From assembly GCA_028554755.1 (NCBI GenBank), contig JAPTOF010000007.1, positions 2,016,001 through 2,080,000 of the forward strand: a DNA stretch of 64,000 nucleotides, in the 5' to 3' direction. The position numbers and the translations under genes are program-made. Below, one piece after another: positions 1 through 11,314 of this stretch. The stretch is from Cordia subcordata (Eukaryota > Streptophyta > Magnoliopsida > Boraginales > Cordiaceae). The notes under the pieces are model-generated. The model made no database searches, was not told the origin of the DNA, and was given only the letters and a program-made list of their open reading frames with translations. The number at the start of each line of letters is the position of its first letter. Position 1 is the first letter of the stretch.

Positions 1-376
1 GTGTTATATATATATATATATTTTCAGTGCATTCAATATGTTCATCACGTGGCATCGCATTTGTCCACGCATTATAGTTCTTGGCAGCTAGCGGGTTACT
101 TCATTTTTTTCAATATTTCGTTTTTCTCTCAACACTTAATTTCATGATGCTGTCGCATATAAGCTGGAGGTGTAAGTTAAAAAATGACTTTCAGCAGGCA
201 AACGAAAGCTGTAAGTTGTATCCCTTGCGGTGGTCGTGGCTCGGGAAGAATTTCACCCTTCTGGCTACGTAGGATCCTCGGGGGAAGGGGGCTTGATTTT
301 CTTCACTAGTAAAGGACACATGGTGATATAGCAAAGGGACAAATGGATAAAAGAAATAGTCATATGAAAAGGAATA
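1..376. other. Intergenic start of window, no gene seen
   Basis: A short TA run lies near position 7-21. The rest is unique-looking sequence with no recognisable domain, RNA gene or transposon end. A 63-codon open frame in this stretch resembles nothing I know and has no supporting signal. Confidence 0.5.
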
Positions 377-722
377 AAGGACCTGTTTGGTTAAGCTTAT
401 TTTTAAGTGCTTATAAGTAACTTGTGTTTATAAGGAAAAAGTTATTTATATACAAGTAAGTTATAAATAAATAAAGATACGTTTGGATAATATGTACTTA
501 TAAACTACTGACATGTTTGGTAAATAAGTGTTTATAAGTATATCATTAATTAATGTGGTACTTATCTTTTCATTGGTCAAACTAATTAAAAAAAATTAGT
601 AGATTGATGCTTCTTTTTTCTAACTTATAAGCCATCAAAAAGTGCTTATGATCTATGTTGCTAAATATGTAAATTCTCTTTTTTAGCTTATAAGTTGATT
701 TGACCATCTTATTAGCTAAAAA
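377..722. repeat. AT-rich MITE-like repeat with GCTTATAAG motifs
   Basis: The stretch opens with CTGTTTGGTTAAGCTTAT and closes with AGCTTATAAGTTGATTTGACC. The words CTTATAAG and GTTTGG recur inside it. The ends are loosely inverted, as in small non-autonomous DNA elements. No target-site duplication was identified, so class and exact borders are uncertain. Confidence 0.35.
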
Positions 723-990
723 AGTGACAAGAGGACAAGAAGGGAAACGTTACAATCAATGCTAATAATAAATCATATTGTTGAAGTGTTAACAATTTTC
801 ATCTTTGGTAGTAGATATTGACTAAAGCACTCTAACCAAAGTAGAGTTATTAGCCACAATATTATTTGAATAGTGGGTTATTAAGCTTGGCCTGTTAGAT
901 CTGTCTATTCGTTTAAAAGTTGATTTTGAACATATTTTTCTTGGAATAAGATTTAAACACCAAATTTGTTCGGAATAAAGGCACATTTAA
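723..990. repeat. Upstream flank of the array unit, first copy
   Basis: This block, from GTGACAAGAGGACAAGAAG through a shared GGGTTATTAAGCTTGG to GGAATAAAG, is repeated with moderate divergence at 5203-5461. It lies about 1.7-2 kb upstream of LEA_2 copy A, while the second copy lies upstream of copy B. It shows that the tandem duplication unit extended well 5' of the gene. Confidence 0.7.
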
Positions 991-1445
991 TTTGTCTTTT
1001 TTTTTTAATATAAAACAAGCAATTTTTTCTTTTAAAAAATCTTTATTTTGCCATAGATATTTGAATTAGTTTCAAAGAAAGTTGAAAACCTTTAAGAAAA
1101 ACTTGATTTCAACTTTTTTTGAAAGCCAGATATTTGAAAAAAAAAACACCTTTTAATAAATAAAAAAAAGAAAAAAGTCAATCCAAACAAACTCTAAATT
1201 TTGACCCGAGATTTAGGCTGTTTGGATTTGCCTTCTTTTGCCACAAAAAAAAATGACATTTTTATTTTTCAAAAAAGTGCATCTCCTTTTTTGCAATTAT
1301 TATGTGGATAAATTTTCAAAAAATAAAAAAATAAAACTCTGAAAAACTTTTAAATGTAGCTATTTTTCAAAAATAAACAAATTAACTTATCAAAATATTT
1401 TTCTAAAAGTAATATAAAAAATATATATATATTTAAAATCAATCT
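991..1445. repeat. Two adjacent copies of the GTTTGGATT AT-rich MITE family
   Basis: Poly-A/poly-T rich sequence ends with GTCAATCCAAACAAACTC near 1195 and restarts with GGCTGTTTGGATTTGCC near 1208, ending with ATCAATCTAAATAGGG. The same style of ends (GTTTGGATTG... and ...CAATCCAAAC) is seen at several other sites in the window, which suggests one high-copy non-autonomous family. Confidence 0.4.
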
Positions 1446-2427
1446 AAATAGGGATTAGAGAGTAGTTTAAGTGTTTGAGACTATTTTCACTAAAAGTAAG
1501 GTCTTAGGTTTAAATTGGAACTAAAAATTTGTAACTTTTTTTTGGGAAGGGGGGAGGGGATGAGATCTATCTACTTATTTGAACATAAACTACCTTAAAG
1601 ATAAGTATTAAGTAAAATAACAAATCTTTTTCTCTTTTAAAATGATAGGGAGAACAACATGTATTTGTCAATAATTGTAACAACAAAGTTTGATAATTTT
1701 AGATATTTAAAATGTAAATAAGTGTAAATAAAATATATTTAATAAAATAATATAAGATTATGTAAAAAAAAGTTTACTGATTCAATAGTTGAAATTAAAT
1801 TCTTCTCTACTTTATGAAATTTTCTTGTTAGTATAATAAATAAAATATATTAGAATAAACTCACTAAATAAATTCTCTATGAAAAGTTACTCGAAATTTA
1901 TGAACTTTCTTAAATTTATCTTATAAGAGCTAACCAAAAAAAATTGATAAATAATTTTTTCTAATAAAATTAATTGATATTTAATTATACAGCTACCTAA
2001 ATAGCATAAAATATAAAATAAGATATATATATTACACCCGTGCCATGAGCGGGAATTAGACTAGTTTATCTTAAAAGAGCTAACCAACAAAATAAATATA
2101 TTAGGCATTACTAAACTTTATTCTCTAAAATCATTTTTTATAAAAATTTGATCATTAAAATATCATTTGCGTAGGAAAAATGTGTACCAAAATAACCACT
2201 ACGAGAAGAACCTAAAACAAAAGAAAAAGAGAGAAAAAATCAAGGGGGCCATTAGAAAAAAATTTTAAAAATTAAATACACTAATATTTGTTTTCTCAAT
2301 ACTTGGGGGTCGGACGGTTCCGCCCCTGGTTCAAATCCCACATTGGCGGAGATTAGGTTGAGAGTGAGGGTGAAAAATATACAAAGAAAAAAGAAAAATC
2401 TAAATGAGTCCTTGAATACCAAATCTA
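1446..2427. other. Repeat-rich intergenic stretch
   Basis: A SINE-like patch may lie at 1446-1520, with GTTTAAGTGTTTGAG resembling an A box and GGTCTTAGGTTTAAATT resembling a B box. A further B-box-like word, GGTTCAAATCCC, is near 2330. ACCCGTGCCATGAGCGGGA near 2035-2053 resembles a near-palindrome repeated elsewhere in the window. No gene is visible. Confidence 0.35.
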
Positions 2428-2694
2428 ATAGTCCATAAATCACGTGATGGTAACTCCTTTTAGAGAGTTTGACGCTAACTAGGAGTCCAACAAATTCGAA
2501 AACTTATTTTCTTGCATGTGATTTGGTGGATACGTAACATGCCTATATCTTCAAACTCAAGACTTGCAGAATTATTATAATTATTATTCTCATAAGATTT
2601 CAGGCACCCAATTGTACATTTTCTTGGCCAAAAAAAAAATAATAAAGAAAAGAAAATTAGAAATTCTTGCTTCTCTTAATTGCATTAATTAATC
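2428..2694 (+). promoter_or_regulatory. Promoter module of LEA_2 copy A with G-box
   Basis: This upstream module is shared by all five array copies: AATAGTCCATAA..., then GTTTGACGCTAACTAGGAGT, then TTCGAAAACTTA. A perfect palindromic G-box CACGTG is at 2441-2446, about 250 bp before the ATG. G-boxes are bound by bZIP and bHLH factors. No clear TATA box was assigned. Confidence 0.55.
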
Positions 2695-3859
2695 ATGGTC
2701 CGCCTTAGTGAAGATCTTCAAAAATGTATATCTTTCTGTGTTTCAGTTCTGCTCCTTGCGGGTTTCGTATGGTTGATGCTACCTATTTACAAAGCTCTGA
2801 ATTACACGTCGCCACAAGTTTATTTGTCATCTCTGGACGTCTCAATCCAACAACCAAACTTTGCACGGTTTTGGCCGGGTTTCAACGTCAGCAACCCCAA
2901 GGGTTGGCCGGTGGATTTCACCTTCAACCTCTCCACGGCGGTGGTTTACTACGACGGCGCCAACGGCAAGCCTCTAGCCACGGCAATGGTCGAGTCTTTC
3001 GAGTTAGATGATAGAACCAACAAGTACATCAAGGTCAGTGGCGGAGCCACATATATCCTTCTTTCAACAAAAAAAAAAAAAAAAACAACAACAATAGTGT
3101 TTTCCTATTATTTTCGTTGTAATTAGATATTTATTTATCAAAAGTGTATTTCTTCCTGATAAATATGCCCCTACTGACAAGTATGCAGTTTCCATGATTG
3201 TGATAGGAGTTTTAGTTTCTTAACCAAGAAAATAAAATAAATTTAGTACGAAAAAGACATAAATTTGTAATTTGTTGCACCGTGAAAAATTAAGAAAGTG
3301 AAAAATATCAAAACCGAGAGAAGAATGAAGAGTGCAAGGAAATGAAAATAAAAGGAAATAGCACAAGAAATCATCGTTTGGTCACTTACATAAAAAAATA
3401 TACTATTTGATAATATCAACAGTAAGTTGAATATTCAATTATTTAAAATATGAAGTCATGTACTATTATAAAATATTATTTTATTTACAATGACTATAGT
3501 TATTTAATTATATATTCCTGTGAATATTAACATGTCATTATTCTGATTAATTATTGTATAATTATTTATATATAAATGTATCTCGTTGACCTGGCCGGGT
3601 CCTGGCTCCGTCACAGGTGAATGTCGATGCGTTATCAATGGAGGTCGAGCCATGGGTGGAGCAGAGAATGGTGAGTAGTGCTGCTGGGGGTGGAACGCTG
3701 ATTTTTAACGTGAAGTTTTCCTCTAGTGTAGATCCATTTCCAGGAAGATCATATTGTGCAGAATATTATTGCAGAGGTGTAGAAGTTGGGTTTTCTGGTA
3801 ATGGGAGTGCTGGCCACATGATTGGTGGATCAAAGAAGTGCAAGGTCAAAGAGAGCTGA
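2695..3859 (+). CDS. LEA_2 / NDR1-HIN1-like protein, array copy A
   Basis: Two exons, 2695-3033 and 3617-3859, join in phase 0 (AAG|GTCAGT ... TCACAG|GTGAAT) to encode 193 residues. Residues 11-30 form one transmembrane segment after a short N-terminal tail, followed by a LEA_2-like beta domain with FARFWPGFNVSNPKG and VVYYDG. Sequons occur at N36, N64 and N78, consistent with a domain facing the apoplast or a lumen. NHL family members are membrane-anchored and often linked to defence or stress; that role is inferred from the family. The start is the first ATG and is aligned with the ATG of copy B. The protein is slightly shorter than typical NHL proteins. With copy B it is one of two intact-looking members of the array. 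Confidence 0.8.
3038..3614. mobile_element. Transposon-like element forming the intron of copy A
   Basis: The intron begins GT-CA-GTGGCGGAGCCA and ends TGGCTCCGTCAC-AG, so 12-bp inverted termini (3038-3049 and 3603-3614, one mismatch) abut both splice sites. The flanks are AGGTCA (3032-3037) and AGGTGA (3615-3620), a possible imperfect target-site duplication carrying both splice junctions. The inside is AT-rich and non-coding. The class is not certain; a non-autonomous hAT-like element is one possibility. Confidence 0.6.
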
Positions 3860-5202
3860 TTGAATAAGATTCTGATTTTATTGTTTTGATGAATGTGATG
3901 CGTGAATGTACAGGTTTTTAAATTGATGATATATTGATTGTTCTAGCATTTTTTATTCATAGTATTAGAAGACGATTAGGATATTATTTCCCGTTACTAA
4001 TTATGCATTTCGACATGTTTGTCGTTGTGTCAAATGCGTGATGGATTGAGTTACTTATAAGATTATGTTAAGTTCTCTTTTATTTGGTTGGATTTGTACT
4101 CTTTTTAATCGTTAGATTTGCTTGTTCATAAAAAAAAAAACTTTGAGCACTTTGTAATGTTTATAGAAATATCTCAATATTCCAGAAAACAAAGATCAAC
4201 CAATGAATGTTAAAAAAAGAAATAAATAATATTACTATCTGAACACTAGAAGTGGTTCATTATCTCTCACGTTGTAATTGGATATTCCAAGTCTATTAAT
4301 GTGTAATTACATATAAATAGGGTTATTTGGAATAAATAAACAAAATTAAATGATCTTCAATTTTTAAGGTGAATTTTGGCAAAAATGTGGTAGATTGCAA
4401 CTTTCGAAAAACATTTTAATAGCATAAGCTTGGAGAGTATTACCTTTTGTTATAAGTTATCCAGGTAACAATGTTCTCCCATTCAAAAATTCAGTGCAGT
4501 CCAAGTGACATTCTCATGCCCCTATTCTAATACGTCTAGTAAAGTTACGTTCAAAGTACAAATAAATGATAAAAGTAAAATGACGAGAAGAACATTAATA
4601 CCATGCTATTATTCTTATGATTTTATAACGAGTATTACTATCATGGGAATAAATCAATTTATTTTAAATTAGATATATGTTTTTAATAATAATATTCTAT
4701 TATTAAAATAAAATAAGATTAATTTTTTGATAAAACATTTGTATCAATATCATAGAAAATATTTTTACTGGATTCAATTTAATTTTATCAAATTAAAAAA
4801 ATAAATGCACTAATAAAACTTATACTTTTAAATATATTTTGATTTGAAAAGAGAATTTGAAATTAATGTTTATGCTTTTTAATATTTATAAAAGAAAAGG
4901 TAAACATGTGAAGAAAAGATTGAAGAAAGACTAGGACTTTAGAGAAATGGAGAAAGGATGTAATTGCCAAAAAGAGATGAGCCACTAAATTTTTTTTTGA
5001 AACGTTGAAATCTTTAACTTTTGAGAAAAGTTGTTTGAAAAGTTAAAAGTTACTTAAAACACTATTTTACCGAACAATAACAATTTTGAGAAATATTTTA
5101 ACTCAATTAAAAAATTAAAAATTATTTTAAAAACTTTTTTTTTTAGTGTTGTCGAACAAGGTCATAATCATGATGAGTTATTAAATCACTCTATCTATAG
5201 AA
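3860..5202. other. 3' flank of copy A and AT-rich spacer
   Basis: The first part (to about 4150) is 3' flank with words shared by the other copies, such as GTTCTAGCATTTTTTATTCAT and TTATTTGGTTGGATTTGTAC. The part from about 4980 to 5160 is poly-A/T rich and like the GTTTGGATT MITE family, with eroded ends. No gene is seen. Confidence 0.5.
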
Positions 5203-5461
5203 GTGACATGAGGACAAGAAGAAAATCGTCACGATCAATGCTAATAATAATCATATTATTGAAGTTTTAACTTTTTCGTCTTTGGTAGTAGACACTGAAT
5301 AAAGCACTCTGACCAAAGTAGAACCATTAGCCATAGTATTGTTTGAATCCTGGGTTATTAAGCTTGGTCTTTTAAATCTCATCAACTAGTTTCCAAGTTA
5401 ATTTTGAACACATTTTTTCTTCGAATAAGATTTAACACCAAACTTGTTTAGAATAAAGCCC
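5203..5461. repeat. Upstream flank of the array unit, second copy
   Basis: Diverged direct copy of 723-990, sharing GAGGACAAGAAG, AATGCTAATAATAA, TCTTTGGTAGTAGA and TGGGTTATTAAGCTTGG. It lies upstream of copy B and is separated from that gene by a large insertion (the LTR at 5603-7367). Confidence 0.7.
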
Positions 5462-5602
5462 CTTGGATCGAATTCTTTTCCACAAAAGAATTTTCCACAA
5501 AAGGTACTTTTTGTTATGGATCATGTGGATATTCATAGTCCATTAGTTAGTCACCCAAATTCAAATCCAAGAAACAAATGCCTACAAGGTTGAAAAGAAA
5601 AC

Positions 5603-7367
5603 TGTTGAACCAATTGGTATTAGTTGTATTAATATTATTTTGATGATATAATAATTATACTTTATTTAACTAGTTGCTACTTTGGAATATTTTGAATATC
5701 TTATGAATAGTAACCAATTGAGCAAAATGAAGACAATTTGAGCGAGATAGAGACTGTAGGATGATTCACATTTGAAGATTGAAGAGCTATGAAAAGTGCT
5801 TGAAGATTAGTGTAGTTTCTTCTTTCTTAGTCCTCCTAAATTGATCTTAGTACATTGGTACTATTATGAGCTCGATCAATCATTTTTTTCATTGCATGCA
5901 TATTCATTGGCCTTGTACAAGTATTCTTATTCCTATTCTAGATCATCTTTTCTCCTTAACTAATTACATGCATCATATCTATTCTATGACCAAGCATCGT
6001 GTCTTTAACCTTATATATATGAAAGTGCATATGTGTATGAACATCTTCTCCTGCAGTAAAAAGAGTTGTTTATGGATATCTATATCATATAGAGTAGTAA
6101 GCATGTGATAGAACTAACTATTGCATTGATAAGAGATATATAGATATCTATGTGATTGTATATATGTATATATACTTGTATCTTCAAGAAATTTGCAAAA
6201 AAAGTGCACTCAACTTGTATATAGTTTTGCATTATAGGCATTTGAGTGTTTTTGCAGATTGTGTAAACTGTAAGGCGATACTCATGCATGCACAAGCTTT
6301 TTGAAACTGAAAATCTAAAAAATCTCAAGTTGAGTAAAAGTTTAAACTTCATTTATTGTTTAGCATGGTTGGGTTAGTGGAGATAAGATGCTATAGGGTG
6401 CAAGTTGTCTTTCTTGAACTATTAAACCTACAGAAAATGTGCTATTATTGCATTAGGTACAAAAAGTTACTTTTTAAAAAAAGGTTTGTAAGCTTTTTCT
6501 ACAACTACCGACTAAGACAGCTGGTCAACCGGCTCAGTCAACTGGCTAATTCAGAATGCATTTTTCTTCTATCAGTGAGCCAGGTGGTCAACCGGTAGTG
6601 TCTTCTGGCTAGCATAAATTATTCACTGGCTGTTCCAACTGAGTGAAGGGGTCGATCGACTCAGTCAACTAATAGCCCCTTTATGTGTTTTTCAAATATG
6701 AACGTTGGGAAAATCACTTTTTGTCATTATAAATACATTTTTCACCTCCTAACTCAATGCACAACTTGATCCAAACTCTCTCTACAATCTTATAGCATTA
6801 AAAACTTTCTCTCAAACAAATTTATCTCATTTATTGCTATCTTTCATTGATTGCATATCAATTAGCACGCATTGATTAAGTTACTTGAGCTCATAAGTTG
6901 CCTATCTACTTAGAGCATTAGAGGAAGGTATAAACACTTCTTGTATTCTTGCTTATGGAGAGTCTTGTAAACAAAACTCTTCACTATTACATTGAGTGTG
7001 TGCTTTGCTTTTGGGTAGATTAGAGTCTGAGAAGTATTTTTTATCAAGAGTGAAGGATTGAAATCCTCAAGTTCAGGGCGTATACTCATGGCCCTTGTGG
7101 TAAAGCAAGGTTGTGATATTGTTTTATACTTCTACAACGTATTAAGCAAGAAGTCGATTCATTAGTAAGTAATGTACTAGGCCCTCAGGAATTCAAATCA
7201 TTCTAAATCACAGTGTTTGATTTTCTTATCTCTCAAACTCTTTACATTTCAAGTGTTATATCTATATCTTGTATGTGGGATTGCTTGAGTTACTTGATAA
7301 AGAGTTTTTAGTGCTTGTTTGTTTCATTATTTCAATTCACCCTCTTGGATTCATTGTTTGGGCAGCA
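5603..7367 (+). mobile_element. Probable solo LTR of a SIRE/Maximus-like copia element
   Basis: A stretch of about 1.76 kb runs from TGTTGAACCAATTGG to TTGGGCAGCA, with TG...CA termini. It resembles long copia LTRs of the SIRE type: repeated GTCAACCGG/CAGTCAACTGG words in the middle, a TATA-like TATAAATACA near 6731 after an AACGTTGGG motif, and a 3' end with TTCAATTCACCCTCTTGG. Flanks AAAAC (5598-5602) and GAAAC (7368-7372) could be a worn 5-bp target duplication. No internal coding region follows, so it is read as a solo LTR. It interrupts the 5' flank of copy B. Confidence 0.5.
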
Positions 7368-7861
7368 GAAACTTTCTTAGAGAGTTAGTTAATATCTTCC
7401 AATTAATGAAGTTTTATATATTTAATTTTTCATATATCAATATCAATAAAATCTCTCTTTTCTCTTCTCCTATTTTTATCTCTTCCCTTATTTTCTCTCT
7501 TTTCTTTTTAGTTTTATAACTAGTTTTATAACACTTCTGTGTTATTTGTTAAACACTTCAATTTTACATTAATTTTTTGAATTAGTTTTCAAAAGTACCA
7601 AAACTATTAAAAATTTTAATTTCAACTTTTTTCAAACTCCAAATTTTTGAACTTATAAAATATAATTTTTAAAAAAGCTGTGCAAAAAAATATTTTTTTA
7701 AAAAACCAATTCAAACGAGTTTGAAGTTTCAAAATATATAGACGAGTTTTAGGACCCGTTTAGACCATTTGTCTCTTCTTTTCCAATTTTTTTCTAAAAG
7801 TTATATATGTAAAACATTTTTGAAAAAGTCAATTTTTCCTAAACGTTACACCATAACTCTA
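7368..7861. other. AT-rich spacer before copy B
   Basis: Pyrimidine-rich sequence at 7440-7510 is followed by two MITE-like poly-A/T patches ending with CAATTCAAACGAG and CCCGTTTAGACC. A similar T-rich and TTATAACA end occurs in the LTR before copy D. No gene is seen. Confidence 0.4.
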
Positions 7862-8060
7862 AAATAGTCCACAATTCACGTGATCGTATCTCCTTGTAAA
7901 GAGTTCGACGCGAACTAGGACTCCAGCAGATTCGAAAACTTAAATTTCAGCCTGTGATTTTCGTAAAAGAATCACAAATTCTACATTTTTGATAAAAAAG
8001 AAATATCCAAAAAACTTTTTTTTTTAAAAAAAAAATCTGCTTCTCTTAACTGCCTTGATC
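7862..8060 (+). promoter_or_regulatory. Promoter module of LEA_2 copy B with G-box
   Basis: Homologous to the module before copy A. It keeps the perfect G-box CACGTG at 7877-7882, then GTTCGACGCGAACTAGGACT and TTCGAAAACTTA. The module before copy D is nearly identical apart from a mutated G-box. Confidence 0.55.
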
Positions 8061-9647
8061 ATGATCCGCCTGAGTGAAAAGCATAGAGAAAGGCTAGGAC
8101 TATGTGTTTTTATTCTGTGCTTTTTGTTTTTCGGATACTGGATTATACGTTTTTACAAAGCCTTGAGTTACACCTCGCCACTAGTTTATTTGTTATCCTT
8201 GGACGTCTCTTTCTCCATCATGAATAAACAACCAAACGTTGCACGGTTTTGCCCGGGTTTCAACGTCAGCAACCCGAACGGTTTGGCGCATTTCACCTTC
8301 AACCACACGACGGCGGCGGTTTACTATGACGGCGACCAAGGCAAGCCTCTCGCAAGCGTGCTGGTCGAGTCTTTCGAGTTAGATTCTAAAACCAACACGT
8401 ATATCAAGGTTGAGTCACCTATGCATCCTTGGTGTTAATTATTTTTGCTGTAATGAGATACTAATTTATGTTTCCATGATTATGATTGGAGTACTTTTAT
8501 TATTATTATTATTATTTTTTTTTTTTAGTTTGGTCACTGAGAACATAAAAATAAATTTAGAAAGAAAAAGATATAGATTTGTAATTTGTAAAAAGTAAGT
8601 CCAAATAGAGAGAAATGAAAGAAAAATAAAAGAAAATAACACAAAAAATGATAATGGTTGTATATTCAATTAAGTTACAATATGAAGTCATGTACTATTA
8701 TGAAATATTATTTAATTTAGAATTAGGGAATGCACGGGAGAAATAAATATTTTTAATTTTTTTATTTATTGTTGATAGCTGATATAGCGTGTGTGTGTGT
8801 ATAACAATAAGAGTAAATATATTTTGAAAATCTTAAGATTTTTAATATTACTAATATTTTTTATGAGAGATCTAGATTAATTGAATACAATATTTTAATT
8901 TGGAAGAAATTTGAAAATGCATTCATATTGTTAAAATGACAGAAAAGATATACATTCTACTTTATATAATATATAAATTGGGAATAAATTCATTAAATTA
9001 GAAAAAAAAAATTGATCAAGGAAATTTACCAGAAACTTGAATACCTCCCAAAATTTGATTTGCCAAAATTGTTTGATTTGGTATTGATAGAAAAGATATA
9101 TATATTCTACTTTGTATAATATATAGATTAGGATAGATTCATTAAATTAAGAAATTATTCTAGTGAAGGAAATTTCTTTGATGAAGAAATTATTAGTAAT
9201 GAAGTGATGAGTTGGATTAGTTAGAGAATTAACACGTGGCATAACTTAGAAGGCATGTATATAGACTACTATAATTGTTTATTTATATCTCTTGAGAATA
9301 TTAAAATGTCATTGTTATTGTTTATTTACTATATATTTTTACAATTAAATTTATATATAAATGTGTGGCCCATTTGACATCGGGTCTTGGCTCTGCCGTA
9401 GGTGAATGTCGATGCGTTATCAATGGAGGTGGAGCCATGGGTGGAGCAAAGAATGTTTAGTAGTGTTGCTGCGGGTGGAAATCTAATTTTTAACGTGAAG
9501 TTTTCTTCTCGTGTGAATCCATCTTTAGGAAAATCATATTCCGCAGATTACTATTGCAGAGGTGTAGAGGTTGGGTTTTCTGGTAATGGGAGTGCTGGCC
9601 ACATGATTGGTGGGTCAAAGGGGTGCAAGGTCAAAGCTAGTTCGTGA
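8061..9647 (+). CDS. LEA_2 / NDR1-HIN1-like protein, array copy B
   Basis: Exons 8061-8408 and 9402-9647 join in phase 0 (AAG|GTTGAG ... GCCGTAG|GTGAAT) into 197 residues. A transmembrane segment covers about residues 13-30 (CVFILCFLFFGYW), followed by the LEA_2-like domain with ARFCPGFNVSNPNG and AVYYDGDQGKPLAS. Exon 2 ends in the shared GHMIGGSKGCKVKASS tail. The ATG at 8061 is chosen because it aligns with copy A; no upstream in-frame ATG is present. The intron is 993 bp and its left transposon-like end is eroded while the right end (TGGCTCTGCCGT) remains. The frame is open and the G-box is kept, so it is probably functional. Function beyond membership of the membrane-anchored NHL family is not shown. 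Confidence 0.78.
8411..9399. mobile_element. Intron of copy B, eroded transposon-like element
   Basis: The right terminus TGGCTCTGCCGT directly precedes the acceptor AG. The left terminus has lost GTGGCGGAGCCA but retains the inner sequence (CTATGCATCCTTGGTGTTAATT) found in the copy D intron. A second insertion containing GAATGCACGGGAG lies in the middle of both introns. Confidence 0.45.
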
Positions 9648-10420
9648 ATAAGATTTCACCTCGTAATTACTCGCAAAAAATTAATAATTAGAAGAGGGTT
9701 CTGATCATACTATTTTGTTGAATGCGATGTGTGAATGTAGTACATGTATTGATCGTTCTAGCATTTTTCGTTCATATATAATTCTGTTTTTATATCTCAC
9801 TTTTTCCTCGTTGAAGGCTTTTCTTTGCCCTGTCTAGTTATCCAAGGTGCATTGGCCCATGGCCAAAGCTACCATTCTTTTCTTTAATTTTTTTTTTTTT
9901 TTGTAATTTTTGTTTGTTATGTTTTCTTTTGTTTCTTTTCTTTTATATAGCTGGTGTTATATTCCCTTTTTTGTATAATAATTCCGATCAGAGGCCTATG
10001 AAATCCCACCATTGTTCAAAATATCGTCCGCCTCTTATTTTCCTTTGCTAACTACGTATGCATCTCGACATGTTTGTTCTTGTGCCAAATGCGCGTTTTA
10101 TTGAGTTAACTATGTAATTATGTTAAGTTCACTTTGTAATCCACTGAAACATGGTCTGCTGAGTTGTCCTCGAAAATGAGTTGCTCTATTGATTTTGCCC
10201 CTTAAAAATGAGATGTTTTACAAGTGTTGTGCGTCATGCACGTTCGACACTTTAAAAAGCTAACTAAAATGACTTAGGACAAATGACTACAAGGGCTAAA
10301 AGATTTATTTTAAAAATCAAGAGACTAAATTACAATAAAAGCAATAATCCAGGAACTATAAAAACCCTACTTTTCTTTTATAAAGTCAATTCAAACAAAT
10401 CATTAAAAACCAAATCTAAT
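9648..10420. repeat. 3' flank of copy B, duplicated after copy D
   Basis: Shares long stretches with 17797-18947, for example GGCCAAAGCTACCATTC, TTCCGATCAGAGGCC versus TTCCGGTCGGAGACC, and AAAATGAGTTGCTCT. This shows that B and C were copied together with D and E as one block. A poly-T run is at 9888-9903. Confidence 0.7.
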
Positions 10421-10606
10421 AGTCCATAATTCACTTGATAACTTCGTTTACAGTGTTTGACGCCAACTAGGAGTACTCCAGCAACCAAATATTCGCAAAC
10501 TTATTTTAGCCTTGGAACTGGATTGTTATACATAAAATCTATCTTCAAGGTGATGAGTTGAAGAATTCTCATAAGCTTTCGGAACCCCAATTGCATATTT
10601 CTATAG
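10421..10606 (+). promoter_or_regulatory. Orphan promoter module of pseudogene copy C
   Basis: The module AGTCCATAATTCACTTGATAAC ... GTTTGACGCCAACTAGGAGT ... matches those of the other copies, but the G-box position reads CACTTG (10432-10437). Homology stops near 10606, just before the expected exon 1, where an unrelated insertion begins. Confidence 0.55.
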
Positions 10607-11310
10607 GGTAAATTGCACAGAACCCTTGTGTCTTGTTATAAGTATATGTTTATCTCCTATAATTTAAAAATTAGCTAGTTACTCGTTTTGTTCTTCTCAA
10701 AAATGAAGCACACAAGCTTTTTTTTTTTTAACTCTATTCATTTTGGTTAACAAAAATGAAAAAAGAATAATTTGCCCTTCAAATTCAGGAGCTTTCGATA
10801 CACTTATGGCAACGACAAGGGGTCACAACAAACTTATGACAAACCAGAGGAGTAAAATGCTATTTATTCTTTTTATTTAATTGGAAACTTAGAGTAATTA
10901 ATAATTGAATAATTAATTATTAATAATTTAATAATGGATTAATTAATTAATCCAATAATTAAATATTAAAATTAATTAATAATTAATTTAATTAATGAGA
11001 CGGTGGTTGTGTGATCATGATGATGGTGGAGGTTAATTTTTTTTATTTTTTATTTTCCAATGACAAAAACATTTATTTGTAGTAACGAAATAAAATACAA
11101 ATATATTTGTAGTATAATTAATTAAAATATACATAGTTTAGACTAAGGTCAAGGGCTTAAGTCTTTTCTTTTGTAAATGTTTTTTAAAAACAAAAAAGAA
11201 GAACATTTTTTACCAAAACCAAGTTTACTAACAAAAAAATAAGCTCAATCACAGACCCGACACGTGTGCCACACACCCAGTTAAATATAACAAAAAAAGT
11301 GGAGGGGTAA
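10607..11310. mobile_element. Insertion replacing exon 1 of copy C
   Basis: From GGGTAAATTGCACAGAACCC the sequence leaves homology to the array. A related element with GGTAATTAGCAAC, AGGGATTGATTTCAT and GTGAAATGCATTGTA appears at 27880-28076, suggesting a dispersed element family with GGGTAAATTGCA-type ends. The segment 10880-11000 is nearly pure TTAATTAATAA. Exon 1 and intron of copy C are absent, so insertion was accompanied by deletion. Confidence 0.4.
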
Positions 11311-11314
11311 TGTA

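Noticed and set aside
8410..8669. Small open frames in the intron of copy B
   Set aside because: They come from TTA/poly-T runs inside the intron and have no counterpart in copy A or D.
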